A stretch of 64,000 nt of DNA, from NCBI RefSeq assembly GCF_019397265.1, contig NZ_CP068985.1, positions 4,816,501 through 4,880,500 on the forward strand, given 5' to 3'. The notes under the pieces are model-generated. The model was not told where the DNA came from. It worked only from the letters and a program-made list of their open reading frames with translations, and made no database searches. The DNA comes from Nonomuraea coxensis DSM 45129 (GTDB lineage: Bacteria > Actinomycetota > Actinomycetes > Streptosporangiales > Streptosporangiaceae). The position numbers and the translations under genes are program-made. This document shows positions 16,930 through 25,890 of this stretch, in pieces; within the stretch, counting starts at the first letter, position 1; the number at the start of each line of letters is the position of its first letter.

Positions 16930-17955
16930 TCATGCGCTTCGTTCCTTGCGGCGACGGAAGACGTCGGTGAACACGGCGGCGGCGATGACGACGCCGATGA
17001 TGACTTGCTGAAGAAACGGCGACACGCCGAGAAGGTTGAGTCCGTTGTGCATGACGCCGACGATGAGCACGCCGACGATCGTGCCGGTGATGCGGCCGAC
17101 CCCGCCCGAGAGGCTGGCGCCTCCGATGACGACGGCGGCGATGACGTCGAGTTCGAGCCCTTCTCCCGCGCTGGGCTGGGAGGAGTCGAGCCGGCTGGCG
17201 AGCACGATGGCCGCGAGCCCGGCCATGAGACCGGCCACGACGTAGACCCAGGTCGTCACGGCCTTGACCTTGATGCCGGCCAGGCGGGCGACCTCGGGGT
17301 TGCCGCCGACCGCGTAGACCGAGCGGCCACTCGCCCGATATCTCAGGATGGCCCACCCGATGACGTAGAGCACGATCAGCGCCATCAACGTGATCGAGAG
17401 GAAGCCGCCATATCTGGTCGACGCCAGCGAGTAGAACCACTCGGGGTAACCGGTGATCTGACGTCCGTCCGTGGTCATGTTGGCGAGACCCCGGGCGACC
17501 GACATCATGGCGAGCGTCGCGATGAACGGCGGCAATCGCGTGATGGTGACCGCGAGGCCGTTGACCAGCCCGGCGAGGCCGCCGGCCGCCACACAGGCGA
17601 TCATCGCGATCCACAGCGGCAGTCCGCCGTCATGGGAGAGCCAGCCGAGGACCATCACCGACAGGGCGAACACCGCGCCGACCGACAGGTCGATGCCGCC
17701 GGTGATGATGACCGCGGTGGCGCCGAGCGCGAGGATCCCGAGCACGGTCACCTGGTCGAGGATGTTGATCAGATTGACGGGTCTGGCGAAGTTGGGGGCG
17801 AAGATCGCCATGATCACGACGAGCGCGACCAGGCCCAGGAACGGGCCGCCCACTCCGTCGAAGATCCGCGCCAGTCCTTTGGCCGCGCCACGCGGCGACC
17901 GCGGGCCGTCATCGGCGCGCGGGCCGGCGCTCGCGGGATGGTGGGTCATGGCCAC
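16930..17955 (-). CDS. Sugar ABC importer permease, RbsC type
   Basis: This is an integral membrane permease of the ribose/xylose family with eight to ten hydrophobic helices. The family motif GGIDLSVGAVFALS and the late GGASLSGGVGRITGTIVG loop, which contacts the ATPase, are both present. A GTG start at 17955 with GGAG six bases upstream is preferred; an ATG at 17949 is the alternative. It lies 45 bases downstream of the SDR gene and 62 bases upstream of the binding-protein gene in one operon. Confidence 0.88.
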   Translation of the reverse strand: MAMTHHPASAGPRADDGPRSPRGAAKGLARIFDGVGGPFLGLVALVVIMAIFAPNFARPVNLINILDQVTVLGILALGATAVIITGGIDLSVGAVFALSVMVLGWLSHDGGLPLWIAMIACVAAGGLAGLVNGLAVTITRLPPFIATLAMMSVARGLANMTTDGRQITGYPEWFYSLASTRYGGFLSITLMALIVLYVIGWAILRYRASGRSVYAVGGNPEVARLAGIKVKAVTTWVYVVAGLMAGLAAIVLASRLDSSQPSAGEGLELDVIAAVVIGGASLSGGVGRITGTIVGVLIVGVMHNGLNLLGVSPFLQQVIIGVVIAAAVFTDVFRRRKERSA

Positions 17956-18000
17956 TTCTGGCTCCAAGGGGGGCGTACGGGTGTGTTCGGACGGTCCATG

Positions 18001-18807
18001 TCAGTCCATCGACATTCCGCCGTCGACGTTGATCGTCTGACCGGTGATGTAGGTGGCGGCGTCGGAGGCGAGGAAGAGCAGGAGGTTGGCCACGTCGGCC
18101 TCGCGGGCGGGGCGCTGCAGCGGGATGTCACGGATCCACTCGGCCACGAGCTCGCCGGGCTGGTAGTCGCCGAGCTTGGCCCCCCAGGCGCCGTCCAGGT
18201 AGCCCCACATGTCGGTCATCACGATGCCGGGGCAGTAGGCGTTCACCCGGATGCCGTCCTTGGCGAGCTCCTTGGCGAGGGACTGCGTCATGCCGACGAC
18301 CCCGAACTTGCTGGCCGCGTAGTGGGGGGTGAAGATGAACCCTTCCCTCGCCTGGGCGCTCGCGGCGTTGAGGATCACCCCGCCGCCGGCCGCGCGCAGC
18401 AGCGCGACGGCCTCGCGCGCCACGATGAAGTGGCCGACCGTGTTGACGTCGAGGACGCGCTTGAACTCCTCGGTCGTCAGGTCTGTCAGCCGTTCGACGC
18501 TGATCACGCCCGCGTTGTTGACGAGGACGTCGAGGCTTCCCCACTCCTCGGCCGCCACCGCGACGGCCGCCCTGACGGCCGCGTCGTCGGTGACGTCCGC
18601 CGTACAGGCGCGCGTGTCGAGCCCGTCGGCACGCATCAGCTTCGCCGTCTCGTGCACCTGATCGTCGCGGTCGACCAGCAGCACCGCCGCTCCCGCCTCG
18701 GCGAAGGCACGGGAGATCGCCCGTCCCATGCCATGGGCGGCGCCGGTCACCAGCACCTTCTTACCGGCGAAGTGGCCGGCGAAGATGCTCGAGGCCTGTT
18801 CGTTCAT
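18001..18807 (-). CDS. Short-chain dehydrogenase/reductase, probable polyol or sugar dehydrogenase
   Basis: This 268-residue classical SDR has the cofactor motif TGAAHGMG (about 21-28) and NNAG (97-100). The catalytic set is Ser150, Tyr163 and Lys167 (HYAASK). An Asp in LLVDRDDQ after the second strand suggests NAD(H) rather than NADP(H). The C-terminus ITGQTINVDGGMSMD is typical of the family. It overlaps the upstream kinase stop by four bases (ATGA). Oxidation of an imported polyol to a ketose, or of a sugar to a lactone, is the likely role. Confidence 0.85.
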   Translation of the reverse strand: MNEQASSIFAGHFAGKKVLVTGAAHGMGRAISRAFAEAGAAVLLVDRDDQVHETAKLMRADGLDTRACTADVTDDAAVRAAVAVAAEEWGSLDVLVNNAGVISVERLTDLTTEEFKRVLDVNTVGHFIVAREAVALLRAAGGGVILNAASAQAREGFIFTPHYAASKFGVVGMTQSLAKELAKDGIRVNAYCPGIVMTDMWGYLDGAWGAKLGDYQPGELVAEWIRDIPLQRPAREADVANLLLFLASDAATYITGQTINVDGGMSMD

Positions 18808-20327
18808 GACTCGCTCTGCTTTCTGGGAATGGCGGGCTGGAATCGGGAGCGTTCGATCGCCGATCGCCACGTCTGACGGCGGGCGTCGGCGCCGGATCTC
18901 TCCATCAGGGGGTCGAACGGCGAGCGGTCCCGGGGAAGGCGAAGGCACTCCTCCGCCGTCCACAGACCGCAACTGACGCCGGCCAGGTGGGCGGCCCCGG
19001 TGGCGGAGAGTTCGGCGATGTTGCTGCGCACCACGCGCCGCTGGCTCAGGTCGGCCTGTACCTGCATGAGCCAGTCGTTCTGGCTGGGGCCGCCGTCGGC
19101 GAGCACCGTGTCGATCGGGGTGCCCAGACGTTCTTCCACCGCGGAGAACAGGTCCTCCGTCTGCAGCGCCACCGACTCGAACGCGGCGCGGGCCAGGTGG
19201 CCTGGGCCGGTGCCCAGCCCGAAGCCGCTGACCAGCCCCACCGCCGACTCGTCCCACCAGGGCGCGCCCAGACCGGCGAAGGCCGGTACGAGATCGACGC
19301 CCTGGGTGTCGGGGACGGACTGCGCGAGCGCGCTGAGCTGGGCCGGGTCGACCCCGAGGATCTTGGCGAGCCACAGCAGGGTGGCGCCGGTCGACAGGAT
19401 CGTCCCCTCGAAGGCGAAGGCCGGCACGGGGTCGGCCCACGCGATGGTGGTGACCAGCCCGTCCAGGACGCGGGCGCCGGCCCGGTCGTCGACCTCGGCG
19501 AGGCCCATGATCGAGCTGCCGCTGCCGTAGGTCGCCTTCACCTGGCCGGGAGCGCGCACCCCGTGGGCGTAGAGGGCGGCGTGGGAGTCGCCGAGGATTC
19601 CGTGCAGGCGCGTGCCGCGGGGAACGCCGGGGACGTCGATGAGCGCCGCCGTCGCCTCGGTCGACGCGCACACGCGCGGCAGGCAGACGGGCGGGATGCG
19701 GAACAGTTCGAGCAGTTCGCCGTCCCAGGTCAGCGTCTCCAGGTTGAGCAGCTGGGTGCGGCCGGCGTTACCGATCTCGATGCGGTGCTCGCCGGTCAGC
19801 GTCCAGGTCAGCCAGGAGTCGATGGTGCCGAGCGCGATCTCGCCCCGGCGGGCCGCGTCGCGGTGGGGATCGACCTGGTCGAGCAGCCATTCGTACTTGA
19901 GGGCGGAGAACATGGGGTCCAGCGGAAGACCGGTCTTCGCGCGGATCCTGGCGGCCCAGCCGGACTCCTCCAGGGGGCGTACCCGATCGGCTGTGCGCCG
20001 GTCCTGCCAGCCGAGGACCGGGCCGAGAGGTTCGCCCGTCCTGCGGCTCCAGATGACGGCGGATTCGCGCTGGTTGGACAGGCCGATGCCGACGAGTTCG
20101 ACGTCCACGGAGTCCAGAACGGTCACGAGCGCGGCGACGACGCTTTCCCGGATCTCGTTCGCGTCCTGCTCGACCCAGCCGGGAGCGGGGTCGGCCCGGC
20201 CGATGCCGACCGAGGACCTGCCGAGGACTCTGCCGTCGGCGCCCACGACGACGGCCTTGCTGGAACTCGTCCCTTGATCGATGGCGGCGACCGCGGGGAC
20301 ACCTTTGGGCATGCTGGCGTCAGCCAC
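18804..20327 (-). CDS. FGGY-family carbohydrate kinase, glycerol-kinase-like branch
   Basis: This 507-residue kinase has the N-terminal phosphate loop DQGTSSSKA (about 17-25) and the conserved SNQRESAVIW and GWQDRR segments. The catalytic-Asp region is GDSHAALYAHG, and the C-terminal ATP-site motif is LADGGPSQNDWLMQ. The overall pattern is closest to glycerol kinases, but GDQQ is replaced by GDSH, so the substrate is probably another polyol or ketose. The GTG start at 20327 is supported by AGGAGA eight bases upstream. It is the first gene of the kinase-SDR-importer-regulator operon. Confidence 0.85.
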   Translation of the reverse strand: MADASMPKGVPAVAAIDQGTSSSKAVVVGADGRVLGRSSVGIGRADPAPGWVEQDANEIRESVVAALVTVLDSVDVELVGIGLSNQRESAVIWSRRTGEPLGPVLGWQDRRTADRVRPLEESGWAARIRAKTGLPLDPMFSALKYEWLLDQVDPHRDAARRGEIALGTIDSWLTWTLTGEHRIEIGNAGRTQLLNLETLTWDGELLELFRIPPVCLPRVCASTEATAALIDVPGVPRGTRLHGILGDSHAALYAHGVRAPGQVKATYGSGSSIMGLAEVDDRAGARVLDGLVTTIAWADPVPAFAFEGTILSTGATLLWLAKILGVDPAQLSALAQSVPDTQGVDLVPAFAGLGAPWWDESAVGLVSGFGLGTGPGHLARAAFESVALQTEDLFSAVEERLGTPIDTVLADGGPSQNDWLMQVQADLSQRRVVRSNIAELSATGAAHLAGVSCGLWTAEECLRLPRDRSPFDPLMERSGADARRQTWRSAIERSRFQPAIPRKQSES

Positions 20328-20411
20328 GAATTGTTTCTCCTGCCGAATGTGCACCTGAACCGTGAAGCGGCAGTGGCGGCGCACGTCGCCACTGGCCAGA
20401 CGGCTGATGCA

Positions 20412-20440
20412 TATCTATTCAGTGATGAATTATCGGTCAA
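20412..20440 (-). promoter_or_regulatory. Promoter and operator of the kinase/importer operon
   Basis: On the minus strand TTGACC (20435-20440) and TAGATA (20412-20417) are 17 bases apart, close to the sigma-70 consensus. An inverted repeat ATTCA-TCAC-TGAAT (20417-20430) lies inside the spacer. TGAATAGATATGCA matches TGAATATATATGCA of the E1/E2 promoter at 13 of 14 positions. The transcription start would be about 80 bases before the kinase GTG. Confidence 0.75.
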
Positions 20441-20590
20441 TGCATCGTGGCAGCGAGCGGATGAGCATGTCAACAGTCATGGAGGTAAAGGGCTCACCTG
20501 AAAAAAGCGGGACGGTGAGGAGAGCCGGCCGACCCTGCACACCCCCTCCGACCTGCAAGCCTTGCCCCATCATGGGATGACAGGTTCTCT

Positions 20591-21911
20591 TACTACAGTC
20601 ATGCTTTGTGATCTATAGTCGGGCTCGTGTCGGAGGTGGTGCCGTCTGAGGATCTCCAGTCGTGGACGGCCGGGCTGGACGAGCTGTTCGCGCGGGTGGC
20701 CCGTCGTTTCGGCCGGGTGGAGCCGCGTCGGCAGGCGCGGGCATACCTGGTCGGGCTCCTGGCGCCGGTGGAGCGCAAGAACGGCTGGCAGCTGGCCGAG
20801 GCCGCGGGTGACGCGCGGCCGCATCGGATGCAGCGGCTGCTGAACAACGTGCGCTGGGATCCCCGGGAAGTCCGTGTCGACCTGCGGAATTACGTGGTCG
20901 ACAAGCTGGGCGAACCGGGTGGCGTGTTGATCGTGGGCGATACCGGGTTCGTCAAGAAGGGCGCCCGGTCGGCCGGAGTGCAGCGCCGGGCGGCCGGCGC
21001 GGCAGGCCGGGTGGAGAACTGCCAGCTCGGGGTGTTTCTGGCGTACGCCACCCCGCGCGGGCGCACCCTGCTCGATGCCGAGCTGTATCTGCCGAAGTCC
21101 TGGACCGATGACCGTGCCCGATGCGTCCAGGCCGGCATTCCGGACAGCGTGCCCTTCACCACCGAACCGGCGCTGGCGACCGCGATGCTGGGCCGCGCCC
21201 TGGACGGTGGAGTGCCCGCCTCGTGGGTGGCCGCGGACGAGACGTACGGCCAGGACCACGAGTTCCGTGCGTTCCTGGAGGCACGCAAGATCGGGTACGT
21301 GGTCACGGTGCCCAGGAGTCAGCCGATCGGCACCGGCGACACCGGCTCACGCGCTGACGCCGTAACCGCCGATGCCCCTGAGCAGGCGTGGAAACGCCTG
21401 CCCGCGGGCGATGGGGCCAAGGGGCCGCGCCCATACGACTGGGCAATGGCCACGTTGCCGCCGCACGCCGACGACGATCTCGGCGGCTCCGCGGGCTTTC
21501 AGCGGCGGCTCCTGGTCCGCCGCGGCCTCGCGCCGGACGACCGAGGCGAGCGTGGGCCGGCCTTCTGGCTGTGCTTCGGACCTGTGGGAACCCCGCTACG
21601 GGAGCTGGTGCGCATCGCTGGTTCCCGCTGGGCGATCGAGGAGTGCCTCGCCTCCGCCAGGAACCAAGTCGGACTGGATCAGTACCAGGTCCGCCGCTAC
21701 GACGGCTGGCACCGCCACATCACCCTGGCCATGCTCGCCCACGCCTACCTCGCCGGCACCGCCGCCCACGCCACGGAAGCGTCTCGCCCCCAGCCGGGAT
21801 CTGCCGTCTCCTGGCACGTCTGACCAGCACCGTCACTCATCCGCTCAACCCCGCGCCCGCAGCGGCCACAACAAGAATCTGTGCAACAGATCGCGAAACG
21901 TGACTGTGGTA
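20591..21911 (+). mobile_element. Complete IS701-like insertion sequence
   Basis: The element is about 1.32 kb with imperfect terminal inverted repeats. The left end (20591-20618, starting TACTACAGTCATG) and the right end on the opposite strand (21911-21884, starting TACCACAGTCACG) match at 21 of 28 positions. One transposase gene fills it. I see no convincing short target duplication directly outside the repeats, so the insertion may be old or followed by rearrangement. It separates the catabolic locus from the PadR/ABC operon. Confidence 0.8.
20627..21823 (+). CDS. IS701 family transposase
   Basis: This 398-residue DDE transposase has RRFGRVEPRRQARAYLVGLL near the N-terminus. The first catalytic Asp lies in VGDTGFVKKG, the second in AADETYGQD, and a Glu-containing segment (AIEECLASARNQVGLDQYQV) precedes a WHRHITLAMLAHAYL helix. 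These are hallmarks of the DDE_5/IS701 group. The frame is uninterrupted, so the enzyme may still be active. The start is GTG; the exact start is uncertain because no strong ribosome-binding site is present. Confidence 0.88.
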   Translation: MSEVVPSEDLQSWTAGLDELFARVARRFGRVEPRRQARAYLVGLLAPVERKNGWQLAEAAGDARPHRMQRLLNNVRWDPREVRVDLRNYVVDKLGEPGGVLIVGDTGFVKKGARSAGVQRRAAGAAGRVENCQLGVFLAYATPRGRTLLDAELYLPKSWTDDRARCVQAGIPDSVPFTTEPALATAMLGRALDGGVPASWVAADETYGQDHEFRAFLEARKIGYVVTVPRSQPIGTGDTGSRADAVTADAPEQAWKRLPAGDGAKGPRPYDWAMATLPPHADDDLGGSAGFQRRLLVRRGLAPDDRGERGPAFWLCFGPVGTPLRELVRIAGSRWAIEECLASARNQVGLDQYQVRRYDGWHRHITLAMLAHAYLAGTAAHATEASRPQPGSAVSWHV

Positions 21912-21948
21912 TCAGCTGCAGGATGCGTTCGCCGAAGGTGTGGGCCGG

Positions 21949-21983
21949 TTGCTTGGGGCATACCGCGTATGCATACTGAGTAT
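21949..21983 (+). promoter_or_regulatory. Leaderless promoter with PadR-type operator
   Basis: TTGCTT (21949-21954) and CATACT (21972-21977) are 17 bases apart. The ATG of the PadR gene begins nine bases after the -10 box, which predicts a leaderless or nearly leaderless mRNA. The perfect palindrome ATACTGAGTAT (21973-21983) overlaps the -10 box and start point, as expected for PadR autorepression. Confidence 0.6.
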
Positions 21984-21985
21984 CC

Positions 21986-22495
21986 ATGTCGGTCAGACAC
22001 GGGCTGCTCGCTCTCCTCAGCACGGGGCCACGCCACGGCTATCAACTACGGGTCGAGTTCGAGGCGTCGACGGGGGCGACCTGGCCGCTCAACATCGGCC
22101 AGGTCTACACGACGCTGTCCCGCCTGGAGCGTGACGGCCTGGTCGAGCCGGGCGAGGCGGACGAGCAGGGCCGGGTCGTCCACACGATCACCGCGGCCGG
22201 CCGGGAGGAACTGGCGCGGTGGTTCAGCACCCCCGTCGTGCAGTCCGACCGGCCGCGGGACGAGCTGGTCATCAAGCTGGCGATGGCGATCGCCGCCGGC
22301 AGGGCGGACGTCGCCGAGGTCATCCACAGGCAGCGGACGGCGACCATGCGCGCCCTCCAGCAGCTCACCATGGCCAAGCGCGCCGCCACGGACAGCGCGG
22401 CCCAGCGGCTCGTGATCGACTCCATGATCTTCCAGGCCGAGGCCGAGCAACGGTGGCTGGACCACTGCGAGGCCGTTCTCAAGGAGGAGAGATGA
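21986..22495 (+). CDS. PadR family transcriptional regulator
   Basis: This 169-residue PadR protein has a winged helix (HGLLALLSTGPRHGYQLR, then NIGQVYTTLSRLERDGLVEP) and a C-terminal helical dimerisation domain. It is the first gene of a three-gene operon with an ABC ATPase and a FtsX-like permease, the standard layout for PadR-repressed export systems. Its stop overlaps the ATPase start (ATGA). Confidence 0.88.
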   Translation: MSVRHGLLALLSTGPRHGYQLRVEFEASTGATWPLNIGQVYTTLSRLERDGLVEPGEADEQGRVVHTITAAGREELARWFSTPVVQSDRPRDELVIKLAMAIAAGRADVAEVIHRQRTATMRALQQLTMAKRAATDSAAQRLVIDSMIFQAEAEQRWLDHCEAVLKEER

Positions 22496-23184
22496 CGTTC
22501 GTACGGCTGGCCGAGGTGGCCAGGGTCCACGGGGAGGGCGCGACGGCCGTGCACGCGCTGAGGGGCGTGAGCCTGGAGGTCGACGTGGGAGAGCTGGTCG
22601 CGGTCATGGGCCCGTCGGGGTCCGGCAAGTCGACCCTGCTCAACCTCGCGGGCGGGCTCGACCGGCCCACCTCGGGGACGGTGCGCGTCGGCGAGCAGGA
22701 CCTCGCCGCCGTACGCGATCTCGCCGCGCTGCGGCGGCGCAGCGTCGGCTACGTCTTCCAGGACCTCAACCTGATCACCTCGCTGACCGCGGCGGAGAAC
22801 GTGATGCTGCCGCGCGAGCTCGACGGCGTGCGATCGAGCCGGGCCAGGAAGGAGGCCATGGCCGTGCTGGCGGAGGTCGACGGCGAGGACCTCGCCGACC
22901 GCTTCCCCGAGGAGCTGTCCGGCGGGCAGCGGCAGCGCGTCGCGATCGCCCGCGCCCTGGTCGGCGAGCGGCGCCTGCTGCTGGCCGACGAACCGACCGG
23001 AGCGCTCGACACGCGCACCGGCGACGAGATCATGCGCACGTTACGGGCCCGCTGCGACGCGGGCGCGGCGGTCCTGCTGGTCACCCACGAGCCGCGCTAC
23101 GCCGGCTGGGCCGATCGGGTGGTGTTCCTGCGCGACGGGATGATCGCCGACACGACGGACACGCCGACGGCGAGCGCCCGATGA
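22492..23184 (+). CDS. ABC transporter ATPase, MacB/LolD type
   Basis: This 230-residue ATPase has Walker A GPSGSGKST, signature LSGGQRQRVAIARAL, Walker B with catalytic Glu (LLLADEPTGALD) and an H-loop (VTHE). These are the features of the LolD/MacB/SalX group, which works with FtsX-like permeases in mechanotransmission or efflux. The ATG at 22492 follows AAGGAGGAG. It is coupled to genes on both sides by four-base overlaps. Confidence 0.9.
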   Translation: MTFVRLAEVARVHGEGATAVHALRGVSLEVDVGELVAVMGPSGSGKSTLLNLAGGLDRPTSGTVRVGEQDLAAVRDLAALRRRSVGYVFQDLNLITSLTAAENVMLPRELDGVRSSRARKEAMAVLAEVDGEDLADRFPEELSGGQRQRVAIARALVGERRLLLADEPTGALDTRTGDEIMRTLRARCDAGAAVLLVTHEPRYAGWADRVVFLRDGMIADTTDTPTASAR

Positions 23185-25697
23185 GCGCCCTTCTGGCCGC
23201 GCTGCGCATCGCCCGCAGAACCGCCTGGCGCGCCCGGGGACGCAGCGCGCTCATCATGGTGATGATCGGCCTGCCCGTGCTGGTGATCACGGCGCTGTTC
23301 ACCCTGGTCGAGACCATGAGCGTCTCCGGGCGGGAGGGGCTGACGGCCGAGCTCGGCGCGGCCGACGTCCGCCTCGTGCAGGTGCCCGCGGGCACGGACC
23401 TCCACCAGGAGGCGAACGGGTCGAGCTGGAGCACGAGCGGCGGCGGAGCGCCCGGGCCGGGGCTCGGCCCGTCCGAGGTGGTGGCCCTGCTCGGACCGGG
23501 CACCCGGCTGGTCCCCTTCGCCACCGGCGTGCTCCTGCCGGGCCCGGAAAAGATCGACGCGGAAAAGATCGACGCGCTGCGGATCGACCTGCGTGACCCT
23601 CTCACCAAGGGGATGCTGACGTTGACCAAGGGCCGGTTGCCCGCCGCCGGGGAGATCGCGGTCACCCCCGCGTCCGGCCTGCGGCCAGGCGACGTCCTGC
23701 GGCCGCCCGGCGCGGCCCCGCTGAGGGTGGTGGGCGTGGTCGAGCACCCGAACCGGCCGTCGTACCGGCAGGTCGTGGGTCCTGACGTCTCGCTGCCGCC
23801 GCTGGACGGGTTCTGGTCCCCCGGCGAGTACGGCGCAGGCTGGCTGGCCGACACCCCCAGGCCGGTGACCTGGAACGACGTCCCCGCCCTGAACAAGGCC
23901 GGTCTGTACGTCACCGCCCCCGCCCTGATCCTGGACTCGCCCCGCACCCCGGCCCGTCCCGGCGCCATGAACGTCCAGGGGACGGTCGGGCTCGGCGCCA
24001 TGGTGATCATGGTGGTGCAGGAGACCGTGCTGCTCGCCGGGCCCGCCTTCGCGGTCGGGCTAAGAAGGCGGCGGCGGGAGCTGGCCGAGATCGCGGCGCA
24101 GGGCGGCTCGCCCGCGCACCTGCGGATGATCGTACTGGCCGACGGGCTGGTCCTCGGCGGCGCGGCCACGCTCGTGGCGGCGGCGCTGGGCGTCGCGGCC
24201 GGAGCGCTGGGCGCCCCGATCGTGGCGAGCTGGACGGCGGCGCCGGTGGGGCCGGTGGACGTGCCGTGGACGGCGGTGCTGGCCGTGGCCGCGCTGGGCC
24301 TGGTGTCCGGGATCACGGCGGCGCAGGTGCCCGCCGCGCAGGCGGCCCGGCAGGACCCCGCGAGCGTGCTGGCCGCCCGCCCGCCCGCCGCCGCCGACGG
24401 GCCGGGACGCCCGCTGGCGGGGGTCGTGCTGGTGCTGGCCGGGCTGGGGGCGACCGTGGTGGCGCGCCGCCAGCCGGAGTCGGTCTGGGTGTGGGCCGCC
24501 GCGGTGCTGATCATGATCGGTCTGGTGGTGCTGACCCCCTGGCTGGTCCGCTTCACCGGACGGGTGGCCACACGGCTGAGGCCCCCGCTGCGGGTGGCCG
24601 TCCGCGACGCGGTGCGCCACCGTTCCCGTACGGCGAGCGCCGTCGCGGCCGTCATGGCGGTCACCGCCACGGCCGTCGCCATGGGCATCGGCGCCCAGAG
24701 CGCGTACATGGACCAGCGCGACGCCTACACCTCGGCCCGCCCGGCCGGCATGCTCGCGATCTGGGGCGGCACCATGAGCGACGCCACCTGGAGCAGGCTC
24801 CGCGCGGAGGCGGCCCGGCAGTTGCCCGGGGTGCCGCTGGTCGCCGGCTACCAGGTGCAGGACGCCAAGGGCCACCGCTACGCGCTGCGGTACACGGTGC
24901 GGTGGAACGGGAAACGCGCCCGCCGCACGGTGGCCGTCGGCGACCGGGCCCTGCTCAGGCTCCTGCAAGGGCGCGACGACCCGGCGGCGGCCGCGGCGCT
25001 GGCGGCGGGCAAGGCCGTGGTGTTCGACCCGGCCGCGGTGCGCGACGGCAAGCTGGCGCTGCGGGCCGGCTCCACGTCCGGTCCCCCGCGCAAGCTGGAC
25101 GTCCCGGCGGTGGTCGCCGTGCCCGCCGACGAGCACCAGGGCGGCGCGCTGCTGCCGCGCGCCCTCGTCGAGCAGGCGGGGTTCGCCACGGCGGAGCGCC
25201 AGCTCTACGCGATGCACCGGCCGCCGGCCGGCTCCACGCTGGGACGGGATCTCGCCAAGGTCACCCAGCGGGTCACGGTCGCCTCCGAGGAGGGCTACCG
25301 CAACGTGCCCGATCCCGCCCTGTGGGGCTGGCTCGTGGGCGCCGTCGTCCTCGCGGCCGGCGGCACGCTGGTCGCGACCCGGCTGGCGGCGGCCGACATG
25401 CGGCCCGAGCGGGCGACGATGCTGGCGATCGGCGCGCCGCCGGCGACGCTGCGGCTGGTGGTGGCCGGCCAGGCCCTCTACGTCTCCGCGCTCGGCGCGC
25501 TGGTCGGGCTGGCCGCGGGAGCGGTGACGGGCGTGGCGCTGAGCCGGCCGATGACGACGTACGGCGCGGGGGATCCCGCCACGATCGCCGTGCCGTGGCT
25601 GTTCGTGCTCGCCGTGGTGGCCGGGCCGCCCGTCCTGGCGACGGCGGCGGCGCTGATCACCCGGACCAGGCTGCCGCTGACCCGCCGGCTCCTGTGA
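23181..25697 (+). CDS. FtsX-like ABC transporter permease
   Basis: This 838-residue permease has an N-terminal helix (about residues 25-45), a large extracytoplasmic domain, then a three-helix FtsX domain around residues 270-400. A second, similar half includes VAVRDAVRHRSRTASAVAAVMAVTATAVAMG and a C-terminal FtsX domain (residues about 710-830). The duplicated FtsX layout is typical of actinobacterial exporters or membrane-stress systems. A small in-frame duplication, EKIDAEKIDALRID, lies near residue 120. The substrate is unknown. Confidence 0.85.
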   Translation: MSALLAALRIARRTAWRARGRSALIMVMIGLPVLVITALFTLVETMSVSGREGLTAELGAADVRLVQVPAGTDLHQEANGSSWSTSGGGAPGPGLGPSEVVALLGPGTRLVPFATGVLLPGPEKIDAEKIDALRIDLRDPLTKGMLTLTKGRLPAAGEIAVTPASGLRPGDVLRPPGAAPLRVVGVVEHPNRPSYRQVVGPDVSLPPLDGFWSPGEYGAGWLADTPRPVTWNDVPALNKAGLYVTAPALILDSPRTPARPGAMNVQGTVGLGAMVIMVVQETVLLAGPAFAVGLRRRRRELAEIAAQGGSPAHLRMIVLADGLVLGGAATLVAAALGVAAGALGAPIVASWTAAPVGPVDVPWTAVLAVAALGLVSGITAAQVPAAQAARQDPASVLAARPPAAADGPGRPLAGVVLVLAGLGATVVARRQPESVWVWAAAVLIMIGLVVLTPWLVRFTGRVATRLRPPLRVAVRDAVRHRSRTASAVAAVMAVTATAVAMGIGAQSAYMDQRDAYTSARPAGMLAIWGGTMSDATWSRLRAEAARQLPGVPLVAGYQVQDAKGHRYALRYTVRWNGKRARRTVAVGDRALLRLLQGRDDPAAAAALAAGKAVVFDPAAVRDGKLALRAGSTSGPPRKLDVPAVVAVPADEHQGGALLPRALVEQAGFATAERQLYAMHRPPAGSTLGRDLAKVTQRVTVASEEGYRNVPDPALWGWLVGAVVLAAGGTLVATRLAAADMRPERATMLAIGAPPATLRLVVAGQALYVSALGALVGLAAGAVTGVALSRPMTTYGAGDPATIAVPWLFVLAVVAGPPVLATAAALITRTRLPLTRRLL

Positions 25698-25890
25698 CCC
25701 GCGCCCCTGGCCGTCGCCGCCGTCACGCAGGAGCGCGCGCAGGCCGGCGATGGCGGCGGCCACCCGTGACAGCGGCCCGGCCGGGTCAGGGAGCGCGGCG
25801 GGCCGCCGGCTGGTGGTCCGGGACGAGCGGGGCGGCCGTGCGGGGGTCCAGCGGCGGGGGCGAAACGGTCGTCGTCTTCTCCTCAGAAGG
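25698..25890. other. Intergenic spacer
   Basis: This 193-base GC-rich spacer lies between the convergent permease and MFS genes. I see no intact gene, RNA or strong hairpin here. Confidence 0.4.

Noticed and set aside
9604-20440. Naming the substrate (acetoin, glycerol, xylitol or erythritol)
   Set aside because: Each single gene fits several of these, but no motif discriminates, and E3 and other pathway enzymes are not in the window.
20566-20576. Palindrome CCCATCATGGG left of the insertion sequence as an IS end
   Set aside because: It does not match the right end, whereas the TACTACAGTC repeat does. Probably chance.
20581-21920. Target-site duplication flanking the insertion sequence
   Set aside because: Bases outside the inverted repeats (CTCT on the left, TCAG on the right) do not match for any reasonable end position.
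23081-24709. Long minus-strand frame rich in Ser/Thr/Arg
   Set aside because: It is antisense to the FtsX permease gene, with no start signal and low-complexity composition.
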